DNA of 64,000 bases from Glandiceps talaboti (taxonomy: Eukaryota; Hemichordata; Enteropneusta; Spengelidae): the NCBI RefSeq assembly GCF_964340395.1, contig NC_135558.1:2909501-2973500 (forward strand). The letters are read 5' to 3'. The position numbers and the translations under genes were made by a program. This document shows positions 19,206 through 30,822 of this stretch, piece by piece. The notes beneath the pieces are model-generated. The model saw only the letters and a program-made list of their open reading frames with translations. It was not told the DNA's origin and ran no database searches. The number at the start of each line of letters is the position of its first letter. Position 1 is the stretch's first letter.

Positions 19206-19212
19206 TATATAT
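19206..19212 (+). promoter_or_regulatory. Possible TATA box of the DUF5054 gene
   Basis: TATATAT lies about 64 bases before the start codon in otherwise mixed sequence (GGGCGTATATATCAGC). That would place the transcription start about 30 bases further down and leave a short 5' leader. Position is the only support. Confidence 0.3.
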
Positions 19213-19275
19213 CAGCTGATTAATTATCGTTACCGTAATATTCAATAAAACAGCAGACGCACTGACTAAGCTGAG

Positions 19276-21326
19276 ATGAAGGAACCGTTGACAGCGATTT
19301 GGACATTTATTTTTGTTATTCTGTGTTTGCCACTGACTGAAACTGTTCAGACCGGTCAAAAATCCGAGTTTGAAGCACAGCTATGTAAAAATAAGTTATC
19401 TGGTACTTGGCAACACAGAAATGCAACGGGCAATGGAACATGGTATGTGCGGTTGAGAAACATTCATGTGGCTGAATCAGACGACGGTAGTGCAGGTGCG
19501 AATCATAAATACACACAGTTGAAAGGGTCGGCTGTATTTTACAACCATGAAGAAGGGAGTGTTAAAGAAAGCAATGCCAAACTTGAATTACTTAGCGATA
19601 CCATCAAGGTAAGGGCTCTTCTATATAGACAAATGTTATCTTTAAAAAAAGAGTAATGTTTTGGTGTTCACATGATGAGCTGTAGGAAGTGATGATTCTT
19701 TGATAGTTTGATACAATGATAGCCAACGGGATCGTGTGAACGAACTTTAATTAAAAGAGTCCATTCGAAAGGTCATTCGAGTGTCGATTTTTTAAACTGG
19801 AGATTGGAAAAGGAATATTTTCTTATAATTATCAACTTTATATCATACACGTTTTAGTACGTAAGCATACGTTACGTTGTGATATTTGAACGTAATTTGA
19901 CGTTGACGTAATTTGAGATGATGAAAGTATCCATCTATAAATTATATTTGCATGTCAAAAACGTTATCGGCCTTACATTAATACTTAGCTCGTAACTCAG
20001 TATACGATGTATGTTGGGTTTATTGTAGCCTGTTCACTGCGCTTTCATGCTTTCGTACATCGGCAGCTGTTACTCAGCTGGCTCAGTTAGTTTGGTTTAT
20101 GAAAACAAACAAACAAACAAACAAACAAACAAACAAACACAAATAAATAAGTAAATTAATATGTCAAACATCAACAATAGAGTAATCACAAATCAGTTCG
20201 CAGTATCAAGAATTAGTATAAGTTTTCCTATATGCAAATTAATACAATTCCATGGGTATGTGGGTTTGTTTGTTTGTTTGTTTGTTTGTTTGTTTGTTTG
20301 TTTGTTTGTTTTCGTAAATATAACAAACTGAGCCTTAGTCTCTTGTGGTCATACCTCCTACAGTCGAGTGGTAGCCAAAGCTTGTTCTGAGAACCTTGAA
20401 TGTATGCCAAATAGTCTGATAGCTAGCAGTGTGCAGTGCCTAAAATATTCTATTCAAATAAAAGAGTAAAAAAAGCCTGGAGACTTGAGTATAATTCTAC
20501 TAACAATGTAACACTAATGCACAGTGAATAGGCTAGGTTTACTGGGACCATGGAGGTTGGAAGGATAAGAGAACATTTTATCGATGTTTCTACATCCATG
20601 CTGGAACCGCAGTCACATATTGAAACTGAGACTGGTCTCTGATTGAAGCTGATTGGTCCCAGATTGGAAGGATCGGTCACTTGCAGCTCAGACCACTAAC
20701 GAACTAACTTTTTAGTAGTCTGAGCTTGCAGTCAAAGATAGGGTTTTGGCAAAACTGGGCGTCCCAAGTTCATTGTGTCAGTTTGAGATTTGAGCTACAC
20801 ATATGCATACCTATACCTGTAAGCATATAATAGGACAGAGTACAATGTAAAATTGTGTTTATACCTTGTAGTGAAAACATTTCTCATTGATTTATATATA
20901 AAGTACTAGTGCAGAGCTTGATTAGAATATTATGTTTCCTCTATTCTTCCATTATGTTTTCTTATAGGATAGAAATCCTTAGAACAGTATGATTCTTCCA
21001 AAACTTTTGCTTGGTTGCATAATTCGTATATTAAGTCCCCCCCCCCTCCCGCACAACCCTGATGTAGCTATAGGAATGACCCATGTCTGTCCATTTATAT
21101 TATTTAAAATATAAATCAAATATTGATACGCCGTACAATTCCTGTAACTTTTGTCATTTTTTTCAGATAACTTATACTGACAAACGTTTCCATGGCAAGT
21201 TAGTCAACTGTAGCTATGCATCATGGGAGGATGGATCCTATTGGGTCAAAGTTCAAGATGTTAATTATGTTCATGTTGTGTACATGAATCACCTAGGTAA
21301 CTAGCGAATCACCTTTATTAAATCAT

Positions 21327-21364
<38 letters not shown>

Positions 21365-22081
21365 TTACTAATTCCAAGACTCAAACCCTAAAAGAAATTG
21401 AATTGAACTAAAGAATTATTATCTAATATAGCTGTGTCATTGTTTTTATATTTCTGTGTGACTGTTTCTTTCTACATTTTCATACAGGAAACCATTTTTT
21501 CATTTTAAACATAAAATATATTTCAAATTCTATATCCTATAGATGTTGGTTACAATGGGCTTATAGATGAAAGAGGATTTGTCAACAATGTCTTGAACAG
21601 ATATTTTAATATATATTTTCCAAGAGCCGTCAGAGTTGCTGAAAATCTTCGTCTTCTTGGAGGAAGGGAATCACTAGTCTACACTACCCATCCCTGGTTA
21701 GTCAGTCTGTATGTAGACTGCCCTCAACAGATGGTTCTGGCAGGAATAAAACTTAGAGTAAGTGCATGAGTTAGTTTGTGTGTAGACTGCCCTCAGCGAC
21801 TGAATCTTGCAGGAATACAACTTCAAGTAAATTAGTCATTATTATCTTAAGGGGGGGGGGGGGGTGTTGCAGGAATTGGTTAGGGCTAACTTTGTATGGC
21901 TGAGAAATCGTATCTTAAAAACTAACCTTCTCAGACACAATTGGTGCTCTGATGTTGGAATATAACTGTTTCAGATATAATGTTTGTATTGTATATTTGT
22001 TTTGACTCATTGCAGAAGTGAGTACATTTTTAAGTGTACTTAACAAATTACATGTATTCAGGCATAATAGTGATGTAGCCC

Positions 22082-22112
<31 letters not shown>

Positions 22113-25100
22113 ACACACGTTTCCTCAAATTCCAGTTGTACATATGAGAAACCGGACTGACAGACCAAGTGGGTTAATTGCAGTATCAATGATGCAGGTT
22201 TTATAAGACAGACATTTAATTATTACAACTATATGGTTTCAATTCTGACTTACTTTTTGTACAGTGTCCTACAAAGGAAGAAGTAGAAAACTTTGAACAG
22301 GCTGTATTGAGAGGTGATGTCACTTGGCATGCAGGTCCTATGAACTTACAAACAGATAATATTGATGACTCTTTATTTAATTATGCATTATCAATCAGTG
22401 AAGATTTAGACAAGAAATATGGTATCCAACGCAAACATAGAGGATTCAGTCAAAGAGATGTCCCTGGTATGTATTCCCTCAAATACTAATATTACAAAAT
22501 AGTAATCAATCACTTTAAGAGGTGAAAAAACGATGGACAAAAAGTACAAAAGGCATGTGTCAACAGTTTATTATACATTTGTTTATCAATTCATCCATTT
22601 ATCCATACATACATCCTTCCATTCATCCAAACCTTCATCGCTTCATTCCTTCCTTCCTTCATTTATTCATTCATCCATCCCTCCCTTCCTCCCTCCCCTC
22701 TCTCCCTCCCTCCCCTACCTCATTCATTCATTCATTCATTCATTCATTCATTCATTCATTCATTCATTCATATATTTATTTATGTATTTATTGACAGGTA
22801 TAACCCAGGCAGTAATTCCAACATTAGTGCAACATGGCATAGATGCAGTTTCTGTTGGTGTGAATACAATGAGCAGTCCTCCTGCTGTCCCTAACCCATT
22901 TGTATGGAAATATGGGAATGACTCCGTGTTAGCCATGTGGCATCCAGGTACGTAGTAAGAAATATACATTATAATATTATGTGAGAGAAAATGTTAAGGT
23001 TTTAATGGCTAGCAACAATAAAGGTGATATTTAGTGGCTTCTCCAGTGTATTCAAGTTTTTATTAAATTGATATATTTACAATCTTTGATATGATCATTT
23101 TCTAATAACTGATTGTATTACTACTACAGGTGGTTATCCTGATAGTCCTGGAATAGGGCCGAGATTTCCAGGTGGATTATCCCGGAAAGACTGTGTAATA
23201 GTGGATGGGTTAGATCATGTCCTGTGCTTTGCTTTTCGTTCTGATAACAGAGGACCACCAGAAGATGCTGTGGTGAGATGTCATTATCGTTAAATTCATA
23301 TAGCATTGCTTTAGAGGATTATATATTTTTTATTGCAGTAGATTTCAAATGAAAATCTCAGTTCAGTTGTGCCAAAAGTAGTCTCCTTCACTTGAAAAAT
23401 AGTCTGTAAATGAATTAAATTTTAGATGACAGTTACAAAATGTAGGAAATTTCAAACAATGGAAAATGTTAGGATATGTCTGGTACTCTTTTTCGACCAC
23501 TTCCTGTAATACTGGTTTTAGATTATTTTGAAGTGCTGGACAGTATTAAATGGAAATGATTTCATTGTAAAATAAAGTAGAATACATTATGAGTAAAACT
23601 AAATTTCACTTTACGAATAAATAGTGGTTAATAAATATTTAATGCACCAATGTAATATAACTACAGGAAGTCTGTACATTGATTTTGTTTTCAGGAAGTG
23701 AGTCGATATTACACTATTCTTGATGCTGAATATCCTGGAGCCACAATTCGTGGATCTACCTTTGAAGACTATATCTCACATTTACTGCAATTCAAAGACA
23801 AACTACCAGTTATCAAGAATGAGATTGGAGACACCTGGATACAAGGCATTATGTCAGACCCCAAGAAAATGGCACAGTATAGAACTATTAGTAGAGCACG
23901 CAGTGAATGCTTGGAATCAGGTAAGTTATAGTGAGTTACTGAATTATATACAAAATGGCAGAGTATAGAACTATTAGTAGAGCACGCAGTGAATGCTTGG
24001 AATCAGGTAAGTTATAGTGAGTTACTGAATTATATACAAAATGGCACAGTATAGAACTATTAGTAGAGCACGCAGTGAATGCTTGGAATCAGGTAAGGTA
24101 TAGTGAGTTACTGAATTATATACAAAATGGCAGAGTATAGAACTATTAGTAGAGCACGCAGTGAATGCTTGGAATCAGGTAAGGTATAGTGAGTTACTGA
24201 ATTATGTACAAAATGGCACAGTATAGAACTATTAGTAGAACACGCAGCGAATTCTTAGATCAGGTAATTTATTGTTTGTTTGTTTCATTTACTCCACCAC
24301 CACCATCAAATAATTTTTAAGATTTTAAGTCAGAAGATTCAGCGAAGCATGAATAATTAACAGTTCAAGCATGTAATATGTACTTCCTGGTGGCTTTACA
24401 TTTCTTGTATTTTTCAGGTCAATGTCAAAATTCTGATCCTAGGATGTCAAGGTTTAGTAGATATTTAGTGAAAATAGCAGAACATACCTATGGACTTAAT
24501 GGTGTTGATGATAGCAGACATTGGTCTAATGAAGATTTTGAAAGAGTTAGGAAAGGTAAAGGTATTATTATATCATTGCATCTCAGTATTAGAAGTAGAC
24601 ATTTAGAGTTGACAGAATGTTTGACATCATTGGTCACTGTCAGCCATTATTCAATCTGAGTTGATGCTTTTTCTGTCATGAAATGTACACAATAGCAATG
24701 CCTTGCAGACTAACAAGAAAGCTTGGTTGGTCAATCAAGTGATTTTTTCTGTCATGAAATACATTAAATGAGTCCAATATCATCAATGTCATCATCAACA
24801 TGTACCCTATAATTGCATACATCATCAACGTGTACCCTATCATTGCATACATCATCAACATGTACCCTATCATTGCATACATCATCAACATGTACCCTAT
24901 AATTGCATACATCATCAACATGTACCCTATAATTGCATACATCATCAACATGTACCCTATAATTGCATACATCATCAACATGTACCCTATAATTGCATAC
25001 ATCATCAACATGTACCCTATAATTGCATACATCATCAACATGTACCCTATGATTGCATACATCATCAACATGTACCCTATAATTACATACATCATCAACA

Positions 25101-28100
25101 TGTACCCTATAATTACATACATCATCAACATGTACCCTATAATTGCATACATCATCAACATGTACCCTGTAATTGCATACATCATCAACATGTACCCTAT
25201 AATTGCATACATCATCAACATGTACCCTATAATTACATACATCATCAACATGTACCCTATAATTGCATACATCATCAACATGTACCCTATAATTGCATAC
25301 ATCATCAACATGTACCCTGTAATTGCATACATCATCAACATGTACCCTATAATTGCATACATCATCAACATGTACCCTATAATTGCATACATCATCAACA
25401 TGTACCCTGTAATTACATACATCATCAACATGTACCCTATAATTGCATACATCATCAACATGTACCCTGTAATTACATACATCATCAACATGTACCCTAT
25501 AATTGCATACATCATCAACATGTACCCTATAATTGCATACATCATCAACACGTACCCTATAATTGCATACATCATCAACATGTACCCCATAATTGCATAC
25601 ATCATCAACATGTACCCCATAATTGCATACATCATCAACATGTACCCTATAATTGCATACATCATCAACATGTACCCTATAATTGCATACATCATCAACA
25701 TGTACCCTATAATTGCATACATCTGCAATATGTAACCAATAAATAAATAAATCAACATTTTTATTTGTAACAAACATTTCAGAGAAGACATTCCAGTTAT
25801 CAGAACTATCATGGAAAGAACAAAGAGATTTCCTACAACTAGGAATAGATGAATTGAAGGGTCATCCTTTATCAACAAAATTAGAGGAAAAGTTGAAAGA
25901 CCTGGAACCAAGTATTCCAGACACTTCTGGTAAGTTGTATGAGTTATTAGAATTAGCCATCATGATATACCGTAAGGTGTAGTTGATGACTTCAGGTTGC
26001 AATTTTTGCAACTTTATCAAACTGGTATAATTTTACACAAAGGGCGTTATGAATGTAAAAATCAGTCTGCTGTACACTCTTAAGATTAATAAAGATTTGT
26101 AACATGATAATAAATTTCTTTCTTTTGAGATTAAACCAGTCAAAGTTGTTTCTGCCTGAAGTACATTTCTGTTGATTACTGTTCAATCAATCAATCAATC
26201 AGCAAAGTTTATATAGCGCCAAAATCCAAAACATTGTTTTGCTCTATGACGCTCAATGGCTAAACCACACTGTATGCTTTGGAGAATAAGTGTGTTTTCA
26301 GTTTTCTTTTGAAAGTTTCCAAGTTTGGAGATTCTCTGATGTCGAGTGGTAGTACGTTCCATAGTTTAGGCGCAGCATATGAAAATGCACGGCCACCATA
26401 TGTGATGGTTTTGTAGGTTGTAGATGTTAAAAGTTTCTTGGTGGATGAACGGAGTGTACGAGTTGGAATATAGGGCTGGAGCAGATCACTGATGTACGCA
26501 GGAGTCTGGTTGTGAATGGCCTTGAAAGTTAACAGCAAAATTTTGTAGTCAATCCTGAGACGAACTGGTAACCAATGGAGATGGATGAGAACTGGGGTGA
26601 TCGGTGCAAATTTCCTGGTGCGTGTGATTATTCTTGCTGCAGTATTTTGAGCTCGTTGTAACAGGCCTATTGTGTTGTCTGGGAGTCCATAGAGAAGTGA
26701 ATTACAATAGTCAAGTTTGGCTGTCAAAGTTGCATGTATTAATGTTTGGCATGTTTCATTAGTGAGGTAGCGTCGTATGGATCCAATCCGGCGGAGGTGG
26801 CTGTAGATTGATTTGCAAGTGTATGTAATGTGCTGACTGAACATGTGATTGTCGTCAAAGATCATGCCGATATTGCGAGCAGATGAAACGGGTATGATGG
26901 AAGAAGAACCAATGTTGACACTGTTGAGTGGAGCAGGTGCACAGTTGAATTTGGAGCGGATCAAAAGGACTTCTGTTTTGTTGTCATTGAGCTGGAGTTT
27001 ATTGTGAGTCATCCATTCCTTGATGTCATGGATACATGTTTCGACTGAGGACAAGGCTACGGGAGAGTCACGATGAGAAAATGAAAGATAAAGTTCATGG
27101 TCATCTGCATACTGGTGAAAGTTAAGATCATGCTTGTGAATTAAATTTCCTAATGGAGCAATGTAGATAGTGAACAAAAGAGGGCCTAGGACAGAGCCCT
27201 GTGGCACTCCAAAACTGAGTTCTGATTGTTCACTGACGATATCGTTGATTTTGACAGATTGGTCCCTTTGCATTAAGTATGAGTTGAACCATTTGAGTAC
27301 AACATCATTGATACCAAGATGAGAGAGTCTCTGAAGTAATATCTTGTGATCAATAGTATCGAATGCAGCGGAGAGATTGAGGAGAATGAGTAGAACATAA
27401 TTGTTATCAACTTTGATATGATTTCAGGTGATAGTCTTCAAAGAAACTCTATGGCTCTTTATAAACATGTACTCAGCCATTTTGGGGATTTCCTCCGAGG
27501 GTAAAACCACTTGTGATTTGTTTTGACTTATAAATATATGCGCTGAAGTTATTCAGTGGAGATAAGCCCTGCAAGCACACTTTAAGTACATTATGCAAAT
27601 TAAATTGAGTTGTATTAATAAAGACAATTTTGTGGGCTGCCATGGCAATGTGAATTCACATACAAAACATGAACACAGTAGCAATTGTACAGAGGTACGT
27701 GGCATATATTTATAATAATCATTTGTTGTGAAAGCTTAAGGTGTCAAAAACAGTTGTACTGAATACGACAGGCTGACTGGAAGACATATTTATGGAGTAG
27801 TAGTACGTGTCTAAATGTCCATGGCCCCTTGCACTGTTTGCCAAATTAAAGTGCTGTCTGACATATCCTAAATTGGCACTCTGCTAAATTTTTCATGCAC
27901 CAAAATAAATACAACTGCTGTAGTCAATTTTTATATCTGTAGGTTACACCATGGTCAGCATACCGACACCAGAAAGGACCTGTAATAATGGAATAACCAT
28001 ACAGATTGGTAGGAATGGACAGATTACCAAATTAATAGACCCAAGTTCTAAGGTAGGAATTAATTTTAGTATGATTTTGGACAGATGGACAATTGCAAAT

Positions 28101-30822
28101 AGACCCAGATAATTATATTAAACAGTTTCTACATTACACAAAAAAACCCTAATTTTTATGCACAACATTATGTTTAAGGAAAGTCTGTGAGCTTTATTCA
28201 GCTGTATGATCATGTCCACAACATTAATTTAAGGTTTTCTTTTGATTTCAGATTGACTGGGCAAATAACTGTAGACTAATTGGTTTTATTACAAACTGAC
28301 TGGGCAGCCACTGTACATCAAATAACTGTAGACTTGGTTTTATTTCAGATTGACTGGGTAATGTGCACATCAAATAACTGTGGACTTGGTTTTATTACAG
28401 ATTGACTGGGCGATGTGCACATCAAATAACTGTGGACTTGATTTTATTACAGATTGACTGGGCAGCATGTACATCCAGTTACTGTGGACTTGGTTTAATG
28501 ATGTATAATAGTTACAATGAAACAGACGTTACTAATTTCAACCGTCAATATGACTACATTGGTTCAGCTGAGTTCCACAAACCAGGATTACAAGCATTTG
28601 CCAATCCTGATAGCAAGCAGTGGATTACTAAGACTATAGAAATATGGCAAAAACAAGGTGTGTATATATGTCATCAACTGGTCAAAGCCTATGGGTACCC
28701 CATCCCATTTGTGATCATTCCACTCAAAGTCACATAAAGTCACACAGTGTAATGGTTATTGACAATAATACACACAGACAGATGGACACTAGCTAACACA
28801 GTGCTCAGGTATGTAAGGTTACCTAACACATTAAACTGAGACCATGAACTGAGAGTCTCAGTTTGCAAAAATAGCCATCTGAGACCAGTCTCAGAAAGCA
28901 AAAAATAACCATGTGACACCAGTCTCAGAAGGCAAAAAATAACCATGTGACACCAGTCTCAGAAGGCAAAAAATAACCATGTGACACCAGTCTCAGAAGG
29001 CAAAAAATAACCATGTGACACCAGTCTCAGAATGCCAGACAAACCTGTCTAGCTGAGACTAATCTCAGTTTGCAAAAAATAGCCATCTGAGATCAGTCTC
29101 AGTTTGCCAGACAAACCTGTCTAGCTGAGAGTAGTCTCAGTTTGCAAAAAATCGTGATCTGAGACTACCCCATCACATATGGCAAAAACATTTATTATTT
29201 TAGGTACCCTTACATACCACCAGTACTGTAAGAAATAACTACATGAAAAAATTCACACACATAACAAATACAATATGCAATATATGATGATTAGCAAACC
29301 TCCAAAGCTGTTAACAATTAATGCATCACTGGTGATCAGTGATTTGTGAAAAATCTTATTTGTTGGTTTTAAAATTTCCATCATACATATGTTTGTAGAG
29401 ATAACATTTACAAGATGTTGGATTCAAGCATTTTTTCATGGTACTGTTCTGACATTCCAGTAATTGCCAACAGACTTGACAGTGTATATCATGTGTAATC
29501 TTTCAACTAGATATCTTCCAATTCTAAAATCTCCCTACTTTGTTTTTATTTTTTATCAGATTCCTCCTGTAGTTTCCTATCTAAGATAGCATTCACTGAT
29601 ACTGAAACTTGGGAGAAATATGGAGCTCCTCAGATATTATGGATCCAAACAGATGTCAATAATAAAAATAAACAAGTTGGTAAGTTTGTCATTTAGCTGG
29701 TTTGTAGTCTATGAGTGGTTCACCAAACCTTTAAAATTCTAAAGTTGGATAGGTTTAGAACTCCTTATAGATTTAGAGCCTCTTATAGATATAAATACGT
29801 AATATCTATAGAATCCGTTTTGTGTACCTCTTAAAAATATGATTCACACACCACTGGATGGGCATGGCAGTTCAGTATTTCCCAGAATTCATTCTGATAC
29901 TATGACATCATGTAATTTATTACAGGGGTGGATATGGCAATTCAGTATTTCCCAGAATGCATTATGATATTGGGACATCATGTAATTTATTACAGGGGTC
30001 GATATGACAGTTCAGTATTTCCCAGAATGCATTATGATATTATGACATCATGTATTTTATTACAGGGGTGGATATGACAGTTCAGTATTTCCCAGAATTC
30101 ATTCTGATATTACGACATCATGTAATTTATTACAGGGGTGGATGTAACAGTTCAGTATTTCCCAGAATTCATTCTGATATTATGACATCATTGTGATTTA
30201 TTACAGGGGTGGATATGACAGTTCAGTATTTCCCAGAATTCATTCTGATATTATGACATCATTGTAATTTATTACAGGGGTGGATATCACAGTTCAGTAT
30301 TTCAATAAGACGTCTACAAGAATCCCAGAGTCGTTGATGTTTAATTTCTTCCCTCCTTCCATGCCTGGTTACCAATGGCAACTGAATAAAATGGGTCGTC
30401 TTGTTGATCCCATGAATGTAGTCCTCAATGGTAGTCAAATGGTACATGGTAAGTGATTGCAGTTTCAAAGCATGTTGAAATATAAACGTTTAAACTTTTT
30501 TGCACATTTTTTATTCTTTTGCTTTGTCTTTTATCATATTTCTGATTTCCTCTCTCCAGGTATTCAGGATGGTATACAGTACACCAAACCTGGTTTCCAT
30601 GGTATCCAAATTACATCTCCAGATGTTCCTGTTGTTTCCATAGTAACCAAAGATCTTCCTGCTACACCATACACTGTACCTTTGAAACCATTATCAGCTC
30701 AACCAATAGGAATGGCTTATAATTTTGTCAACAATGTCTGGAATACTAATTATATATTCTGGTATCCATATATGGACGGTGATGAGAATTTTAAAGCTAG
30801 ATTTAGAATTAATTTACTATGA
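19276..30822 (+). CDS. Secreted DUF5054 (glycoside hydrolase 38-like) protein
   Basis: Fourteen exons (19276-19608, 21167-21296, 21543-21757, 22265-22466, 22798-22947, 23130-23272, 23695-23920, 24418-24555, 25783-25929, 27943-28052, 28453-28657, 29560-29679, 30278-30448, 30560-30822) join in frame to 850 aa. A signal peptide covers about residues 1-24. Residues 28-140 form an unrecognised N-terminal region with several Asn-X-Ser/Thr sites. VHVVYMNHLDVGYNG (146-160) carries the His-X-Asp pattern (H153, D155) that GH38-type barrels use for zinc. DUF5054 hallmarks follow: WHAGPMNLQTD (247-257), HRGFSQRDVPG, WHPGGYP, EIGDTWIQGIMSDPKK (434-449), EHTYGL (488-493), and NNVWNTNYIFWYP near the C-terminus. 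The reaction is unknown; a glycosidase-like role is an inference from the fold. Exons 3, 7, 11 and 13 have duplicated splice junctions, and intron 9 holds an antisense LINE. The family is my recognition from memory; the exon chain is firm because every phase agrees. Confidence 0.85.
20085..20345. repeat. Inverted pair of the AAAC/GTTT dispersed element
   Basis: TTAGTTTGGTTTATGAAAAC then (AAAC)n and ATCAACAATAGAGTAATCAC...AGTTTTCCTATATGC run forward. (GTTT)n then TTTTCGTAAATATAACAAAC runs inverted at about 20265-20330. The forward part matches the repeat at 8818-9070. Two copies face each other about 100 bases apart in DUF5054 intron 1 and could form a hairpin in the transcript. Confidence 0.65.
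21713..21836 (+). repeat. Duplicated exon 3 donor junction (DUF5054 gene)
   Basis: GTAGACTGCCCTCA...GCAGGAATAAAACTTAGA at the end of exon 3 is followed 69 bases later by a diverged copy, GTAGACTGCCCTCA...GCAGGAATACAACTTCAA, again followed by GTAAAT. The copy lies wholly in intron 3. Reading on past the true donor meets TGA within four codons, so the copy cannot extend the protein. Confidence 0.85.
22081..22790. repeat. Simple repeats in DUF5054 introns 3 and 4
   Basis: A C run followed by (AC)n at 22081-22117 lies in intron 3. Intron 4 has CATC, CTTC, CCCT and (CATT)n stretches at about 22590-22790 that reach to within a few bases of the exon 5 acceptor at 22797. Confidence 0.85.
23866..24262 (+). 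repeat. 86-bp array born from exon 7 donor junction (DUF5054)
   Basis: The last 50-odd bases of exon 7 (ATGGCACAGTATAGAACTAT, then GAATGCTTGGAATCAG) plus GTAAGTTATAGTGAGTTACT and the next intronic bases repeat with an exact 86-base period (23871, 23957, 24043, 24129, 24215), the last copy being truncated. Four copies lie in intron 7, of which three keep AG|GTAAG and the last has AG|GTAAT. The copies are nearly identical, so the expansion looks recent. Use of a downstream donor would add 86 bases and read TAG directly after the first donor. Confidence 0.93.
24796..25731. repeat. 30-bp satellite, about 31 copies, DUF5054 intron 8
   Basis: The unit CATCATCAACATGTACCC plus TATAATTGCATA repeats about 31 times with sparse single-base variants. 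Because 30 is a multiple of three, several frames on both strands stay open for more than 300 codons and encode repeated decapeptides. They have no splice or start context and are not genes. Intron 8 spans 24556-25782, so the array makes up three quarters of it. Confidence 0.95.
26183..27420 (-). mobile_element. 5'-truncated LINE, reverse transcriptase C-terminal half
   Basis: An antisense insert in DUF5054 intron 9. On the minus strand an open frame of about 386 codons runs from near 27418 to 26260 and covers RT motif A (LLNLSAAFDTIDH), motif B (GVPQGSVLGPLLF), motif C (YADDHELYL) and the downstream thumb (GLLQRAQNTAARI, LHWLPVRLRIDYKI). The 3' tail is GGCGCTATATAAACTTTG followed by TGAT repeats. 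This pattern fits the CR1/L2/Crack group of non-LTR elements. Endonuclease and ORF1 are missing, as in ordinary 5' truncation. The usual LLDLSAAFD of motif A reads LLNLSAAFD. The open frame suggests a fairly young copy. A target-site duplication was not found. Confidence 0.92.
28252..28495 (+). repeat. 52-bp array born from exon 11 acceptor junction (DUF5054)
   Basis: The sequence TTATTACAG|ATTGACTGGGC...TGTGGACTTGG occurs at 28252, about 28296, 28349, 28401 and 28453. The last is the true exon 11 start. Four copies therefore precede it in intron 10, three with an intact AG and one with AA instead (ACAAACTGAC). Copies still resemble the coding bases for IDWAxCTSxxCGLG. Use of an upstream acceptor shifts frame by one base per unit and soon reaches a stop. 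Confidence 0.92.
28835..29165. repeat. Tandem and shuffled repeats, DUF5054 intron 11
   Basis: A 36-bp unit (CCAGTCTCAGAAGGCAAAAA with TAACCATGTGACA) occurs about four times, flanked by related longer units with CTCAGTTTGCAAAAAATAGC and CCAGACAAACCTGTCTAGCTG. The region is a local mosaic, not a transposon. Confidence 0.85.
29865..30277 (+). repeat. 70-bp array born from exon 13 acceptor junction (DUF5054)
   Basis: TTTATTACAG|GGGTGGATAT then CAGTTCAGTATTTC repeats with acceptors ending at 29925, 29995, 30065, 30135, 30206 and 30277. The last opens exon 13 (GVDITVQYFNKT). The five upstream copies keep the polypyrimidine tract, AG and the first exon bases, then continue with CCCAGAATTCATTCTGAT instead of the exon. 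Spacing is 70 or 71 bases, so upstream acceptors would not keep the frame. Confidence 0.93.

Noticed and set aside
24676-25911. Open frames of 311-411 codons with repeated decapeptides on both strands
   Set aside because: They are translations of a 30-bp tandem array inside DUF5054 intron 8.
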